Source: VAZQ01 sp963816745 (GTDB lineage Bacteria; Pseudomonadota; Alphaproteobacteria; Rhizobiales; Xanthobacteraceae). From it: 64,000 nucleotides of DNA. The stretch is taken from the NCBI GenBank assembly GCA_963816745.1, contig CAWFLQ010000006.1, positions 620,001 through 684,000 of the forward strand. Direction: 5' to 3'. Below, in pieces: positions 10,026 through 18,499 of this stretch. The position numbers were made by a program, and so were the translations under genes. The notes under the pieces are model-generated. The model was not told where the DNA came from. It saw nothing but the letters and a program-made list of their open reading frames with translations, and made no database searches. Numbering within the stretch: the stretch's first letter is position 1; the number at the start of each line of letters is the position of its first letter.

Positions 10026-11030
10026 ATGAGAGCGACCCGCCGCAGGCTCGCGTTCACGGCCGCCACGCTGGCCGGCAACTTGATCGGTATCTTGGCTGGT
10101 CTCGGCCACGCCCACGCCCAGCAGGCCTATCCGTCCAAGGCGATCACCATCATCGTGCCCGCGGCGGCGGGCGGCCCGACCGACGCGGTCGCGCGTCTCG
10201 TCGGCGAATCCATGGGGCGCACGCTCGGCCAGCAGATCGTGGTCGAGAATGTCGGCGGCGCCGGCGGTACGATCGGCATGGCGCGCGCCGCGAAGTCGGC
10301 CCCCGACGGCTATACGCTGGCGGTGTGGCACATCGCGCAGGCGACCGCGCCGACGCTCTACGACAACCTGCGCTACAACGTGATCGACGATTTCGACTCC
10401 ATCGGCCGCATCACCGACGTACCGATGACGATCGTCGGCAAATCCGGCCTCGAAGCGAAGAACATCGCCGAGCTGCTCGCCTGGGTGAAGCAGAAGCAAG
10501 CCGCCGCCACCTACGCCCACGCCGGTGTCGGCTCGGCCTCGTACCTGTGCGGGCTCATGTTCATGAGCAGCGTCGGCACGCAGATGACCGCCGTGTCCTA
10601 CCGCGGCACCGGCCCCGCCATGACCGACCTGCTCGGCGGCCAGTTCGACATGATGTGCGACCAGACCACGGGGACGACGAGCCAGATCAAGCAAGGCAAG
10701 ATCAAGGGCTATGCCGCCACCACGCGGGCGCGGCTCGCCGTGCTTCCGGATTTGCCCACGCTCGACGAGGCCGGGCTCAAGGGATTCGAGGTCACCGCCT
10801 GGCACGCGATGTGGGCGCCCAAGGGCCTGCCCGCCGCGGCCGGCGAGAAGCTGACCGCGGCGCTGCAAGCGGCGCTCAAGGATCCAAGGGTGATCGAACG
10901 GTTCGCCGACCTCGGCACCGAGCCGGTCCCGATGGAGCAGGCAACGCCGGCGGCGCTCAAGGCGCAGCTGCAGGCGGAGGTCGCCAAGTGGCGGCCGGTG
11001 CTCACGGCGGCCGGCGCGAAGGGCAACTGA
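10026..11030 (+). CDS. Tripartite tricarboxylate transporter substrate-binding protein (Bug/TctC family)
   Basis: Periplasmic solute-binding protein of 334 residues with signal peptide ending HAHAQQAYP. Family motifs are ITIIVPAAAGGPTDAVAR, VVENVGGAGGTIGMARAAKSAPDGYTL, VSYRGTGPAMTDLLGGQFDMM and the conserved LPDLPTLDEAGLKGFEV. These proteins bind carboxylates for TctAB-type transporters, but no tctAB genes are nearby, which is common for orphan Bug proteins. It probably shares an operon with the upstream tartrate/malate-type dehydrogenase. The start at 10026 gives a complete signal peptide. Its end converges with the desaturase gene. Confidence 0.93.
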   Translation: MRATRRRLAFTAATLAGNLIGILAGLGHAHAQQAYPSKAITIIVPAAAGGPTDAVARLVGESMGRTLGQQIVVENVGGAGGTIGMARAAKSAPDGYTLAVWHIAQATAPTLYDNLRYNVIDDFDSIGRITDVPMTIVGKSGLEAKNIAELLAWVKQKQAAATYAHAGVGSASYLCGLMFMSSVGTQMTAVSYRGTGPAMTDLLGGQFDMMCDQTTGTTSQIKQGKIKGYAATTRARLAVLPDLPTLDEAGLKGFEVTAWHAMWAPKGLPAAAGEKLTAALQAALKDPRVIERFADLGTEPVPMEQATPAALKAQLQAEVAKWRPVLTAAGAKGN

Positions 11031-11082
11031 CGCGACGCGGCGCGTCTCGTCGGCGACCTCTCTTGTCGTGAGACTGTCCCCG

Positions 11083-12104
11083 TCACCGCTCATGTAGCGC
11101 CAGCAGCGCTGCGTCGGCGTCACCACTTCGCGCGCAAGCCCGAGCGCCACGAGCAGCCGGATCGTCAACCAGGTGACGTCCAGCTCCCACCACAAATGAC
11201 CGTGACGCGCGGAACGAGGATCGGCGTGATGATTGTTATGCCAGCCCTCGCCGTTGCTGATGATGCCTAGGATGAAATTGTTGCGGCTCAACTCGTCGGT
11301 TTCGTAATTGCGGTAGCCCCACAGGTGAGCCACCGAGTTGACCGACCAGGTAATATGCCACACGAGGACGGTGCGGACGAACACGCCCCAGATCAGGAAG
11401 CTGAGGCCGGACTGCAGAGCATCCTTTGCACCGCCACCAGACAGCAGCTCGACCAGAATTCCACCGACGAAGAAGCCGCACCACGACATCAGCACGATCC
11501 AAACCCAACTGAAATTTTTCTCCAGTCGCGCATAGAACGGATCCCGCAAGACATCCTTGGCATAGCGTGAGACAATTTTTAGACGCGTCGTTTCTCTGTT
11601 CTTCAAAATGAGCCATCCCATATGCGCCCAGAGGAAATGGACCAATGGACTATGGGGGTCCGGTTGCTCGTCGGCATGCTGGTGATGCCGCCGATGGATG
11701 GCGACCCACCGCGCCGGAGTGTCCTGGAGACAGCACACACCGAGAACAGCGAGCGTGTGCTCGAGCCATTTTGGGCAGACGACGCCACGATGCGTCAACA
11801 GGCGATGAAAGCACAGGCTGATCCCGAGCGTTCCAAAAATATACAGCCCGAAGAATGCGAGACCGACACCGGCCCAACTGAACAGCCAAGGCACGAACGC
11901 GAGCAATGCCAGAAGATGACATGCCGCCAGCCCAATGGCATCGATCCAAGCGATGCGGAGCGGCTGCGTTGTCTTCGGAACCGACAGTTTGTGGCGCTCG
12001 GAAGACTCGAAGGCGCGATCGGCCGAGAGTTGTTTGGTGGGACTGTCGGTCGGGACAGGTAGCGGCGGTCCGACGTCGCCGTTGGCTTCGCGAGTGACGG
12101 ACAT
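11083..12104 (-). CDS. Acyl-CoA/fatty acid desaturase (delta-9 type), frame broken near the C-terminus
   Basis: Integral membrane di-iron desaturase. The three histidine boxes are HRLLTH near residue 90, HRRHHQHAD near residue 125 and GEGWHNNHHAD near residue 270, with hydrophobic pairs between them. As sequenced, the frame reads through to 9948, antisense to the Bug gene. A one-base deletion at 11112-11117 (CCGAC for CCGGAC) explains this: restoring it gives VVTPDAALLALHER and a TGA at 11083-11085, a normal length of about 340 residues. The start at 12104 (MSVTREANGD) lies just after a small hairpin. A cobalamin riboswitch is 126 bases upstream, so expression is probably lowered by B12. Confidence 0.88.
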
Positions 12105-12111
12105 CGGCAAA

Positions 12112-12129
12112 CCCCAAACTGCGTTGGGG
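12112..12129 (-). promoter_or_regulatory. Hairpin just upstream of desaturase start
   Basis: CCCCAA (minus strand, 12129-12124) pairs with TTGGGG (12117-12112) across a six-base loop, seven bases before the ATG. It covers the only purine-rich stretch that could act as ribosome binding site. It is a plausible expression platform for the riboswitch, blocking translation; this is inference from position. Confidence 0.4.
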
Positions 12130-12229
12130 CAAAGGCCGAGCGGGCGCGTGCCTGAGAACGGAATGGCGGAGCGCCATCCCGAGCAAGCGACCACCGGGGC
12201 ACCCCGCCCGAGGACGTAATCGAGATCGC

Positions 12230-12416
12230 GGCAGGTCTCCTGGCTCGCGGGTCATGACTGTTGTCCGGTCTTCCCGAAGCCGAGAAGCTTCAGTGACACC
12301 AACAACTGGACAACAGCTCACCGCTGACAGTTGCGGGGGCAGCCCCGGCATTGATGCCAGTCGGCATCGCACCGGATTCCCTCTTAGCTCCCGATCGTGA
12401 GATCGGAAGAACCACG
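12230..12416 (-). promoter_or_regulatory. Cobalamin (B12) riboswitch upstream of desaturase
   Basis: Read on the minus strand, the conserved cobalamin aptamer parts come in the correct order. AAGAGGGAATCCGGTGC is at 12385-12369, and GCCGGGGCTGCCCCCGCAACTG is the core at 12349-12328. TGTCACTG and CGGGAAGACCGG follow. The B12 box AGCCAGGAGACCTGCC is at 12245-12230. All five are diagnostic of Rfam-type cobalamin riboswitches, which usually repress B12 synthesis, transport or B12-independent isozyme genes when adenosylcobalamin is present. The next gene downstream on that strand is the desaturase; no cobalamin or cobalt gene is visible nearby. Confidence 0.92.
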
Positions 12417-12590
12417 ACTCTCCGCATCTAGCAGGCATCGCGCGAATCATTCAACGGTATTCGTCGCTCGAGGACGTTTATTGTGATGCGGTCGAACGAA
12501 GGTAGCTCCGAACTCTAGTCTCGTTCCAATCTCGCTCGCACGAGTCGCGGATTTTGCGCCGACGTCATGTTGGGTGGAAAGGCGCGTTAG

Positions 12591-12639
12591 CCGGTTTCCA
12601 CCCCGCATCAAGTGCGGGGCAGGCTTGTCCTGAAATGCT
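12591..12639. repeat. Rhizobial palindromic repeat with a nested hairpin (copy D)
   Basis: CCGGTTTCCA at 12591 and TTGTCCTGAAATGCT at the right end match the right half of copy C at 50437-50481. Between them lies an extra hairpin (CCCCGCA, five-base loop, TGCGGGG at 12601-12619). The stretch from the riboswitch end to the DUF983 gene (12417-12707) holds nothing else recognisable. Confidence 0.55.
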
Positions 12640-12707
12640 CCGCGCGCAGTGCGCAACTGCGTTGCGCGACCGGCCCGCATCTGGCAAGTACCGGCGCTGG
12701 GTCATAG

Positions 12708-13133
12708 ATGATGTCCATGTCTCGACATTCAGCCGCCGAATTCGCCGCCCTGCTCGATTCCGACCTGGTGCGCGGCCTGCGCGGCCGCTGCCCCTGTTGC
12801 GGCAAGGGCCGGCTGTTCCGCGCCTTTCTGAAGGTCAGCGACGAATGCCGCGAATGCGGCGAGGAGCTACATCATCATCGCGCCGACGACTTTCCCGCCT
12901 ACTGCGTGATCTTCATCGTCGGCCACATCATCGGGCCGCTGGTGCTGTCGGTCGAGATGGCGTTCGCGCCGCCCACTTGGATCCACCTCGCGCTCTGGCT
13001 GCCGGCTACGCTCGTCATGACGGTCGGGCTGCTGCAGCCGGTCAAGGGCTTCATCGTGGCCTTGCAGTGGCGGCTCGGCATGCACGGCTTCGAGCCCGCC
13101 AAGCAGGCGCGGACGATCACCCGCGGACCGTGA
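12708..13133 (+). CDS. DUF983 family membrane protein
   Basis: Protein of 141 residues with the DUF983 layout. An N-terminal zinc-ribbon-like part (RCPCCGKGRLFRAFLKVSDECRECG, two CxxC pairs) precedes LHHHRADDFPAYCVIFIVGHIIGPLVL and a second membrane segment (LALWLPATLVMTVGLLQPVKGFIVALQW). These are small inner-membrane proteins often found near cytochrome oxidase or protease genes; the biochemical role is unknown. Two start codons overlap (12708 and 12714). It stands alone between the desaturase leader and a convergent small gene. Confidence 0.9.
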   Translation: MMSMSRHSAAEFAALLDSDLVRGLRGRCPCCGKGRLFRAFLKVSDECRECGEELHHHRADDFPAYCVIFIVGHIIGPLVLSVEMAFAPPTWIHLALWLPATLVMTVGLLQPVKGFIVALQWRLGMHGFEPAKQARTITRGP

Positions 13134-13172
13134 GCAGCAGGCCCGCGTTGATCCGCGCCGGCCTTCAGGCGG

Positions 13173-13445
13173 TCACGTGCACTTGCGCAGGCCGCGCAGC
13201 CGCGCCACCTCGCGCAGAGCCTCGTCCCAGGTGCGCAGCCCATCCGCCAACACCACCCAACCCGTGCCCGTGGGCGGGCCGGCGTCGTCGCGCCAGATCT
13301 TGCAGTCGCCGTAGCTCCAGCGGACGATCTCGTAGTCGCGGTCACCCCATTTATGGTGATGACCAGGGTGCGCCGCGACGGAATACCATGCCCCCGGAAC
13401 GAAGATCGCGGCGGCCAGTGCGGTTGCCAGAATCCTTTTGTGCAT
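13173..13445 (-). CDS. Small secreted hypothetical protein
   Basis: Ninety residues with signal peptide MHKRILATALAAAIFVPGAWYSVAA, then HPGHHHKWGDRDYEIVRWSYGDCKIW and a C-terminal basic stretch ending GLRKCT. The histidine run and two cysteines could bind metal, but no family is recognised. A good purine-rich site (GGAGGG) precedes the ATG at 13445. The reading frame has coding-like third-position GC and a plausible export signal, which is the main reason to call it. Confidence 0.6.
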   Translation of the reverse strand: MHKRILATALAAAIFVPGAWYSVAAHPGHHHKWGDRDYEIVRWSYGDCKIWRDDAGPPTGTGWVVLADGLRTWDEALREVARLRGLRKCT

Positions 13446-13552
13446 CGCGCCCTCCTGAATGACGAACGCCTCGAATCACTGTCCCGATCATACGCGGCGG
13501 GCACGACAAGCGAGCCCGGCGGTCCGATATTCCCCAGCAGATTTCCGGCAAA

Positions 13553-14233
13553 TCAGGCCCGCGGCGGCGCCGAGCCCGCCTCCGGCACCACGGTCTGCAC
13601 GACCAGACCGCGAGCGCGCGCATCGACCACGCCAAGCCCGCGCAGCGCAAACAACGTGAGCGTCTGCACCTGCGAACGCGCCTTGACCGGATCGCTGCCG
13701 GCGGCGGGCGCCAGGGGCCCGATCAGCCCCTCGATCAGCGCGCCGACCAGCGCCGCCGCGGCGAGCGCCGCATCCTGGCCGGGCAGATGCCCGCCGGCGG
13801 CCGCCTTGCGGATGAGCGCCTCGAACTCGGCGACCAGCGTCCTGCGATAGGAGGCGCGCGCGGCGTCGACCTCGGGCTCGACCGGCTCCGCGATCAGCGC
13901 GAAGGCGAGCCGCCGACTGGCAAGCGTCCGGGCGGAGAACGTGGTGATCGCCGCCGCCAACGCCGAGAGCGGACCGGGCGCCGCTTTCGCCGCGGCGTCG
14001 AGCGCGGCCATTTCCCGTTCCGAGAGCTCCGCCACCAGCGCTGCGACCAGATCGGTCTTGGAGGGGAAGTAGCGGTAGACCGTGCCGGCGGCGATACCTG
14101 CCCGCTGCGCCACCGGCGCCATCTGCACTGCCGCCATCCCACCTTCCGCCGCAGCCTCGCCAGCCGCCGACAGGATCGCATCGCGGCGCGCGGCGAGCTT
14201 GCGGGTGACGTTGTCGGTTTGCCGGTACGGCAT
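13553..14233 (-). CDS. TetR/AcrR family transcriptional regulator
   Basis: A 226-residue repressor with an N-terminal TetR_N helix-turn-helix: RRDAILSAAGEAAAEGGMAAVQMAPVAQRAGIAAGTVYRYFPSKTDLVAALV, residues 15-66. The C-terminal ligand/dimerisation domain is alanine-rich and typical of regulators controlling transport or degradation genes. It is divergent from the SsuA/NitT-like binding protein at 14388 with 154 bases between. A small perfect inverted repeat ten bases upstream of its start is a candidate autoregulatory operator. Ligand unknown. Confidence 0.92.
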   Translation of the reverse strand: MPYRQTDNVTRKLAARRDAILSAAGEAAAEGGMAAVQMAPVAQRAGIAAGTVYRYFPSKTDLVAALVAELSEREMAALDAAAKAAPGPLSALAAAITTFSARTLASRRLAFALIAEPVEPEVDAARASYRRTLVAEFEALIRKAAAGGHLPGQDAALAAAALVGALIEGLIGPLAPAAGSDPVKARSQVQTLTLFALRGLGVVDARARGLVVQTVVPEAGSAPPRA

Positions 14234-14242
14234 GGCGAATCA

Positions 14243-14256
14243 TTTTACCAGTAAAA
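14243..14256. promoter_or_regulatory. Candidate TetR operator
   Basis: TTTTAC-CA-GTAAAA is a perfect inverted repeat in an AT-rich patch between the divergent TetR gene and the binding-protein gene. Position and symmetry fit a TetR-family operator, but the arms are short, so this is a hypothesis. Confidence 0.5.
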
Positions 14257-14387
14257 AGTGAAGCAAGAATTCATAAATCTGCGGGAATTGGCGGCGCATG
14301 CGCAAGAACCCCGACCGACCGCTGTCATGGGCGGTGGAGGGTGATATCGTCGCCGCAAAGAACAACGGACCACCGGAGGAAGAAAAC

Positions 14388-15386
14388 ATGCGCGCATTGC
14401 GGCTGGTGTTGGCCTTTTCCGTCCTGCTTGCCGCGGGCGCGGCGCACGCCGAGCCCGTGAAAATCCGCGGCAGCTGGATCGTGGCCCCGTCCGACTGGGC
14501 GCCGCTGCTCCTCGAGAAGCCCGATCTGATGAAGGGCCACGGCAAGTCCTACGTCTTCGAGCCGATGCGCTTCCAGGGCACGCCGGCGGTCATCACCGCG
14601 ATGGCGAACAACGAGCTCGAGCTCGGCAATCTTGCGTTTTCCTCGCTCGCACTCGCGATCCAGAACGCGGGGTTGGAGGACCTGCGCATCGTCGGCGACC
14701 AGTTCAAGGACGGCGTCCAAGGTCACTTCAGCAATCAGTACTACGTGCTCAAGGACAGCCCGGTGCAGAAGGCCGCCGACCTCAAGGGCAAGATCGTCGC
14801 CACCAATGCGGCCGGCTCCGCCGTCAACATCGCCATGCGCGCGATGCTGCGCAAGGCGGGGCTCGAGGACAAGCGCGACTACACCGTGGTCGAGGCGCCG
14901 TTCCCCACCATGAAGGCCATGCTCGCGCAGAAGAAGGCCGACCTCGCCACCTTCGTGCCGCCGTTCGCCTTCGATCCAGAGCTCAAGCAGATCGGCCGTC
15001 TGCTGTTCGACCAGAAGGAGGCGATCGGCACCACGCAGATGACCGTCTGGGTCGTGCGCAAAGACTTCCTCGACAAGAACCGCGCCGCCCTGCTCGATTT
15101 CCTGGAGGATTCGGTGCGGGTCGCACGCTGGTACATCGACCCCAGGAATCATGACGAGGCGGTGCAGATTGCGGCGAGGGTCACCAAGCTCAAGCCGGAG
15201 CTGTTCGCCGACTGGCTCCTGACCGGCAAGGATCACTACCGCAGCCCCGACCTGCTGCCGGACCTGGCGGCGCTGCAGTCCAACATCGACGTGCAGCGTG
15301 AGCTCGGCTTCCTCAAGGGGCCGATCGACGTGCAGAAATACGCCGACCTCAGCCTCGTGCGGGAAGCAGCGCAGCGGCTGAAATGA
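14388..15386 (+). CDS. NitT/TauT/SsuA-like ABC transporter substrate-binding protein
   Basis: Periplasmic binding protein of 332 residues with signal peptide MRALRLVLAFSVLLAAGAAHAEPV. The NMT1/SsuA-like fold is indicated by VITAMANNELELGNLAFSSLALAIQNAG, then VQKAADLKGKIVATNAAGSAVNIAMRAMLRKAGL and MLAQKKADLATFVPPFAF. Such proteins feed ABC importers for sulfonates, nitrate, taurine or aromatic precursors. No permease or ATPase gene is adjacent. GGAGGA lies seven bases before the start at 14388. It is divergent from a TetR gene and followed by a class II aldolase, suggesting uptake for a degradation pathway. Confidence 0.88.
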   Translation: MRALRLVLAFSVLLAAGAAHAEPVKIRGSWIVAPSDWAPLLLEKPDLMKGHGKSYVFEPMRFQGTPAVITAMANNELELGNLAFSSLALAIQNAGLEDLRIVGDQFKDGVQGHFSNQYYVLKDSPVQKAADLKGKIVATNAAGSAVNIAMRAMLRKAGLEDKRDYTVVEAPFPTMKAMLAQKKADLATFVPPFAFDPELKQIGRLLFDQKEAIGTTQMTVWVVRKDFLDKNRAALLDFLEDSVRVARWYIDPRNHDEAVQIAARVTKLKPELFADWLLTGKDHYRSPDLLPDLAALQSNIDVQRELGFLKGPIDVQKYADLSLVREAAQRLK

Positions 15387-15408
15387 CAGGTCGCCATTGT
15401 CTCGGTGT

Positions 15409-15547
15409 CGTCCCCGCGCATCCGATTTCGGATTTATCCGAAATCGGCTCCTTAAGTGCGCATGTCGGCTATAGCCGACATGCGGTGGGGACCCATATTC
15501 CAAAGGCCGGCATTTGTGGCACGATGGATCCCCGCTTTCGCGGGGAT
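15409..15547. repeat. Compound palindromic intergenic repeat (three hairpins)
   Basis: Three perfect inverted repeats follow each other. CCGATTTCGGA/TCCGAAATCGG with a four-base loop lies at 15422-15447. A 22-base palindrome with arms CATGTCGGCTA/TAGCCGACATG is at 15461-15482. ATCCCCGC/GCGGGGAT with a TTTC loop is at 15528-15547. GTCCCCGC at 15411 and GCGGTGGGGAC at 15483 form an outer imperfect pair around the first two. The last unit resembles a widespread 'ggatccccgc-gcgggga' repeat of Rhizobiales genomes. It may also terminate the upstream gene. Confidence 0.75.
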
Positions 15548-15576
15548 GACAGCAGAGCAAGTTGAGGAGCAGGGAA

Positions 15577-16347
15577 ATGCCCCAGAGCGTGCCCGCGGTC
15601 CGCAGAGCCAGCAGGCCGAACATGAATCCCGCCGAATGGGAGCAGCGCGTCAATCTCGCGGCCTGCTACCGGCTGGTGGAGCATTTCGGCTGGACCGACC
15701 TGATCTATACGCACATCTCGGCGCGCGTTCCCGGCGAGCCCGGGCATTTCCTGCTCAACCGCTTCGGCCTCCTGTTCGACGAGGTGACGGCGTCGAACCT
15801 GATCAAGGTCGATCTCGACGGCAATCTCATCGAGGAGCCCGACGCGCCCATGCACAAGGCCGGCTTCGTCATCCACAGCGCCATCCACGGCGGGCGCGAG
15901 GACGTGGACTGCGTCATCCACACCCATTCCAAGGCCGGCGTCGCCGTCGCCGCCATGAAGGACGGGCTGTTGCCGCTGAGCCAGCACGCGCAGCTGTTCC
16001 ACGGCCGCGTGAGCTATCACGACTACGAGGGACTCGCGATCGACATCGACGAGCGGCAACGCCTGGTGCGCGACCTCGGCGACAACCCCGTGATGATCCT
16101 GCGCAACCACGGGCTCCTTGCTGTCGGAACGACAATTCCGCTCGCCTTCAGCAACCTGTTCAATCTGCAATTCGCCTGCGAGACGCAGGTGCTGGCGATG
16201 TCGGGCAACGCGACGCTCAACCTGCCGCCGCCGGGGATCGCCGAGCACACCGCCAAGCTTGCGGTCGCGCCGGAGGCGCCGTTCGGCACGGAATGGCCGG
16301 GGCTCTTGCGCAAGCTCGATCGCATGGACCCGTCGTACCGGACGTGA
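15577..16347 (+). CDS. Class II aldolase/adducin family protein
   Basis: A 256-residue protein of the zinc-dependent class II aldolase family. Visible features are WTDLIYTHISARVPGEPGHFLLN near residue 38, the zinc-ligand segment VDCVIHTHSKAGVAVAAMKDGLLPLSQHA, and the third histidine in ILRNHGLLAVGTT. Sister families include fuculose-phosphate aldolase, ribulose-5-phosphate epimerase and decarboxylases of aromatic acids; the substrate is not determined. GAGGAGCAGGG precedes the ATG. It lies between the binding-protein gene and a convergent ThDP-enzyme gene. Confidence 0.92.
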   Translation: MPQSVPAVRRASRPNMNPAEWEQRVNLAACYRLVEHFGWTDLIYTHISARVPGEPGHFLLNRFGLLFDEVTASNLIKVDLDGNLIEEPDAPMHKAGFVIHSAIHGGREDVDCVIHTHSKAGVAVAAMKDGLLPLSQHAQLFHGRVSYHDYEGLAIDIDERQRLVRDLGDNPVMILRNHGLLAVGTTIPLAFSNLFNLQFACETQVLAMSGNATLNLPPPGIAEHTAKLAVAPEAPFGTEWPGLLRKLDRMDPSYRT

Positions 16348-16384
16348 TTCTCTCGGCCCTCAGGGTGAGGGCGGAGCAAGCACC

Positions 16385-18064
16385 TCACCCGCCCGCCTGC
16401 GCCTTCTCGCGGATCGCGCTGAGCGACATCGCCGGCGTGAGAGCCTCGGGATCGATCTTGAGATGGATGATCGCGGGCTTGCCCGATTTCTGCGCGGCCT
16501 CGAACGCCGGCATGAAATCCGCGGTCTTCTCCACCGTCGCGCCATAGCCGCCGAACGTCCGCGCATAGGCCGCGAAATCCGGATTCTTCAGGCCGGTCGC
16601 CACCACCCGGCCGGGATAGTGGCGCTCCTGGTGCATGCGGATGGTGCCGTACATGCCGTTGTCGGCGACCACGATGATGACCGGCAGGTCGTATTGCACG
16701 GCGGTCGCGAATTCCTGCCCCGTCATCAGGAAATCGCCGTCGCCCGCGAAGGCGATCACGGTGCGCTCCGGCGCCAGCCGCTTCATGCCGATGGCGGCGG
16801 GCACGCCGTAGCCCATGGAGCCGGAGATCGGCGCCAGTTGCGTGCCGTAGCGGCGGTAGCGGTGATAGCGATGCACCCAGACGGAGAAATTGCCGGCGCC
16901 GTTGCAGATCACGGCATCGGCCGGAAGTTTGTCGCGCAACTGCACGATAATCTCGCCGAGATTGACCGCGCCGGGCACCACGGTCGCTTTGTCGGTCCAG
17001 GCAAGAAAATCGGCGTGCGCGACCGGGGTTTCGCTCGCCCATCGCAACTCGTTCGGCGGCTGCAGGCCTTCGAGCGCGGCGGCAAACGCGGTCGGCGCGG
17101 CATTGATCGCAAGCTGCGGCCGGTAGACGCGGCCGAGCTCCTCGACGCCGGGAAAGACGTGCACCAGCGTCTGGCGCGGGCCCGGAATGTCGAGCAGCGT
17201 GTAGGCCTGCGACGGCATCTCGCCCAGCCGCCCGCCCACCAGCAGGATCACGTCGGCGCCCTTCACGCGCGCGAGCAGCTTCGGATTGGGCCCGATGCCG
17301 AGATCGCCGGCGTAGCAGGGATGCGCGGGATCGAAGAGATGCGCCCGCCGGAACGACGTCGCCACCGGCAGCGCAAATCGTTCGGCAAAGCGTGCGACCG
17401 CGGCGCAGGCCGCCTCCGACCAGCGGCTGCCGCCGAGCAGCGCGATCGGGCGCTCGGCCGCCCACAACAGCTTCTGCAGCCGGCTCATGTCGGTCGCGCC
17501 CGGCCAGGTCTCGACCGGCTCGAAGGCGGGCGCATCGGGCACCGCGATGCGCTCGACCAGCATGTCCTCGGGCAGCGCGATCACGACCGGCCCCGGCCGC
17601 CCGCTGGTCGCGGTGTAGAAGGCGCGCGAGATCAGCTCCGGGATGCGCGCGGGATCGTCGATCTCGGTCGCCCACTTGGCGATGGTTCCGAACACCGCGC
17701 GATAGTCGAGCTCCTGGAATGCCTCGCGCTCGCGCATCTCACGCCCGATCTGGCCGACGAACAGGATCAGCGGCGTCGAATCCTGGCGTGCGATATGCAG
17801 GCCCGCCGCGGCATTGGTGGCGCCGGGCCCGCGGGTGACGAAGCAGATGCCGGGCCGCCCGGTCGCCTTGCCCTGGGCTTCCGCCATGATCGCGGCGCCG
17901 CTCTCCTGCCGGCAGACAGTGATGGCGATGTCGCGGTCGTGGAAGGCATCGAGCGCCGCGATGTAGCTCTCGCCCGGTACGCAGAACATGTGCTGCACGC
18001 CATGGATGACGAGTTGATCGATCAGGACCTCGGCGGCCGTCCTGGTGCCGTCATTGGCGCGCAT
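16385..18064 (-). CDS. Thiamine diphosphate-dependent enzyme, acetolactate synthase-like
   Basis: A 559-residue enzyme with the three ThDP-enzyme domains. The N-terminal PYR domain has FCVPGESYIAALDAF and the catalytic glutamate in CRQESGAAIMAEAQGKATGRPGICFVTRGPGATN. The central domain is DHS-like (LLGGSRWSEAACAAVARFAE). The C-terminal PP domain has the GDG..N ThDP/Mg motif as AFAGDGDFLMTGQEFATAVQYDLPVIIVVADNGMYG. The family covers acetolactate synthase, oxalyl-CoA decarboxylase and sulfoacetaldehyde acetyltransferase-like enzymes. It is probably catabolic here, since there is no small subunit and a NIPSNAP gene lies directly upstream. ATG at 18064 chosen, with GGGAGAC upstream. Confidence 0.93.
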   Translation of the reverse strand: MRANDGTRTAAEVLIDQLVIHGVQHMFCVPGESYIAALDAFHDRDIAITVCRQESGAAIMAEAQGKATGRPGICFVTRGPGATNAAAGLHIARQDSTPLILFVGQIGREMREREAFQELDYRAVFGTIAKWATEIDDPARIPELISRAFYTATSGRPGPVVIALPEDMLVERIAVPDAPAFEPVETWPGATDMSRLQKLLWAAERPIALLGGSRWSEAACAAVARFAERFALPVATSFRRAHLFDPAHPCYAGDLGIGPNPKLLARVKGADVILLVGGRLGEMPSQAYTLLDIPGPRQTLVHVFPGVEELGRVYRPQLAINAAPTAFAAALEGLQPPNELRWASETPVAHADFLAWTDKATVVPGAVNLGEIIVQLRDKLPADAVICNGAGNFSVWVHRYHRYRRYGTQLAPISGSMGYGVPAAIGMKRLAPERTVIAFAGDGDFLMTGQEFATAVQYDLPVIIVVADNGMYGTIRMHQERHYPGRVVATGLKNPDFAAYARTFGGYGATVEKTADFMPAFEAAQKSGKPAIIHLKIDPEALTPAMSLSAIREKAQAGG

Positions 18065-18089
18065 CACATGTCTCCCGCGTGTTCTTCTG

Positions 18090-18413
18090 TCAGCGCTTGA
18101 TCGGGCAGAACTTGGCCGGAATCATCAGCGAAGTCTTCTGCTCCAGCAGGTAGCCGGATTCGTTGAGCTTCTGAATATAGACCAGCCACTCCGGATCGGC
18201 CCACATGGCCGCGCGCCGGCGCATGCGGTCGGACGGATCCTCGTAGGCCCAATCGTGCACGATGGTATTGACGTCTCCGCTCTCGGCGAACATGTACGCC
18301 ATTGGTTGCCCAAGGTGCCGCGTCTGCGCCGCGAACCCGTACTTCTCGTAGATCTCCAGATGCGCCTGCGTCATGCCGGGCTTGATGCGGTAGGTTCGAT
18401 GATCGACGAGCAC
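18090..18413 (-). CDS. NIPSNAP family protein
   Basis: NIPSNAP-domain protein of 107 residues. The canonical start MLVDHRTYRIKPGMTQAHLEIYEKYGFAAQ is followed by VHDWAYEDPSDRMRRRAAMWADPEWLVYIQK and the C-terminal MIPAKFCPI. The GTG at 18413 is chosen because AAGGAGG sits five bases upstream and the family begins exactly there; an upstream TTG at 18488 is possible. Bacterial NIPSNAP genes commonly lie beside catabolic dehydrogenases or ThDP enzymes, as here (25 bases before the ThDP gene), but their activity is unknown. Confidence 0.87.
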   Translation of the reverse strand: MLVDHRTYRIKPGMTQAHLEIYEKYGFAAQTRHLGQPMAYMFAESGDVNTIVHDWAYEDPSDRMRRRAAMWADPEWLVYIQKLNESGYLLEQKTSLMIPAKFCPIKR

Positions 18414-18499
18414 GATGTCCTCCTTGGCGAGAGCGGCGCCAATCGCCGCGTGGGAGGATTGTTTCGACGCTGCGGCGGGCGAGGTCAAGAGAGCACCGG

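Noticed and set aside
9948..11082. A long antisense reading frame continuous with the desaturase and overlapping the Bug gene
   Set aside because: The desaturase C-terminus is explained by a one-base loss near 11114; the remaining frame has no family similarity and mirrors a clearly real gene.
16118..18100. A 660-codon plus-strand frame opposite the ThDP enzyme
   Set aside because: The minus-strand product has complete ThDP motifs; the opposite frame is only a low-complexity shadow.
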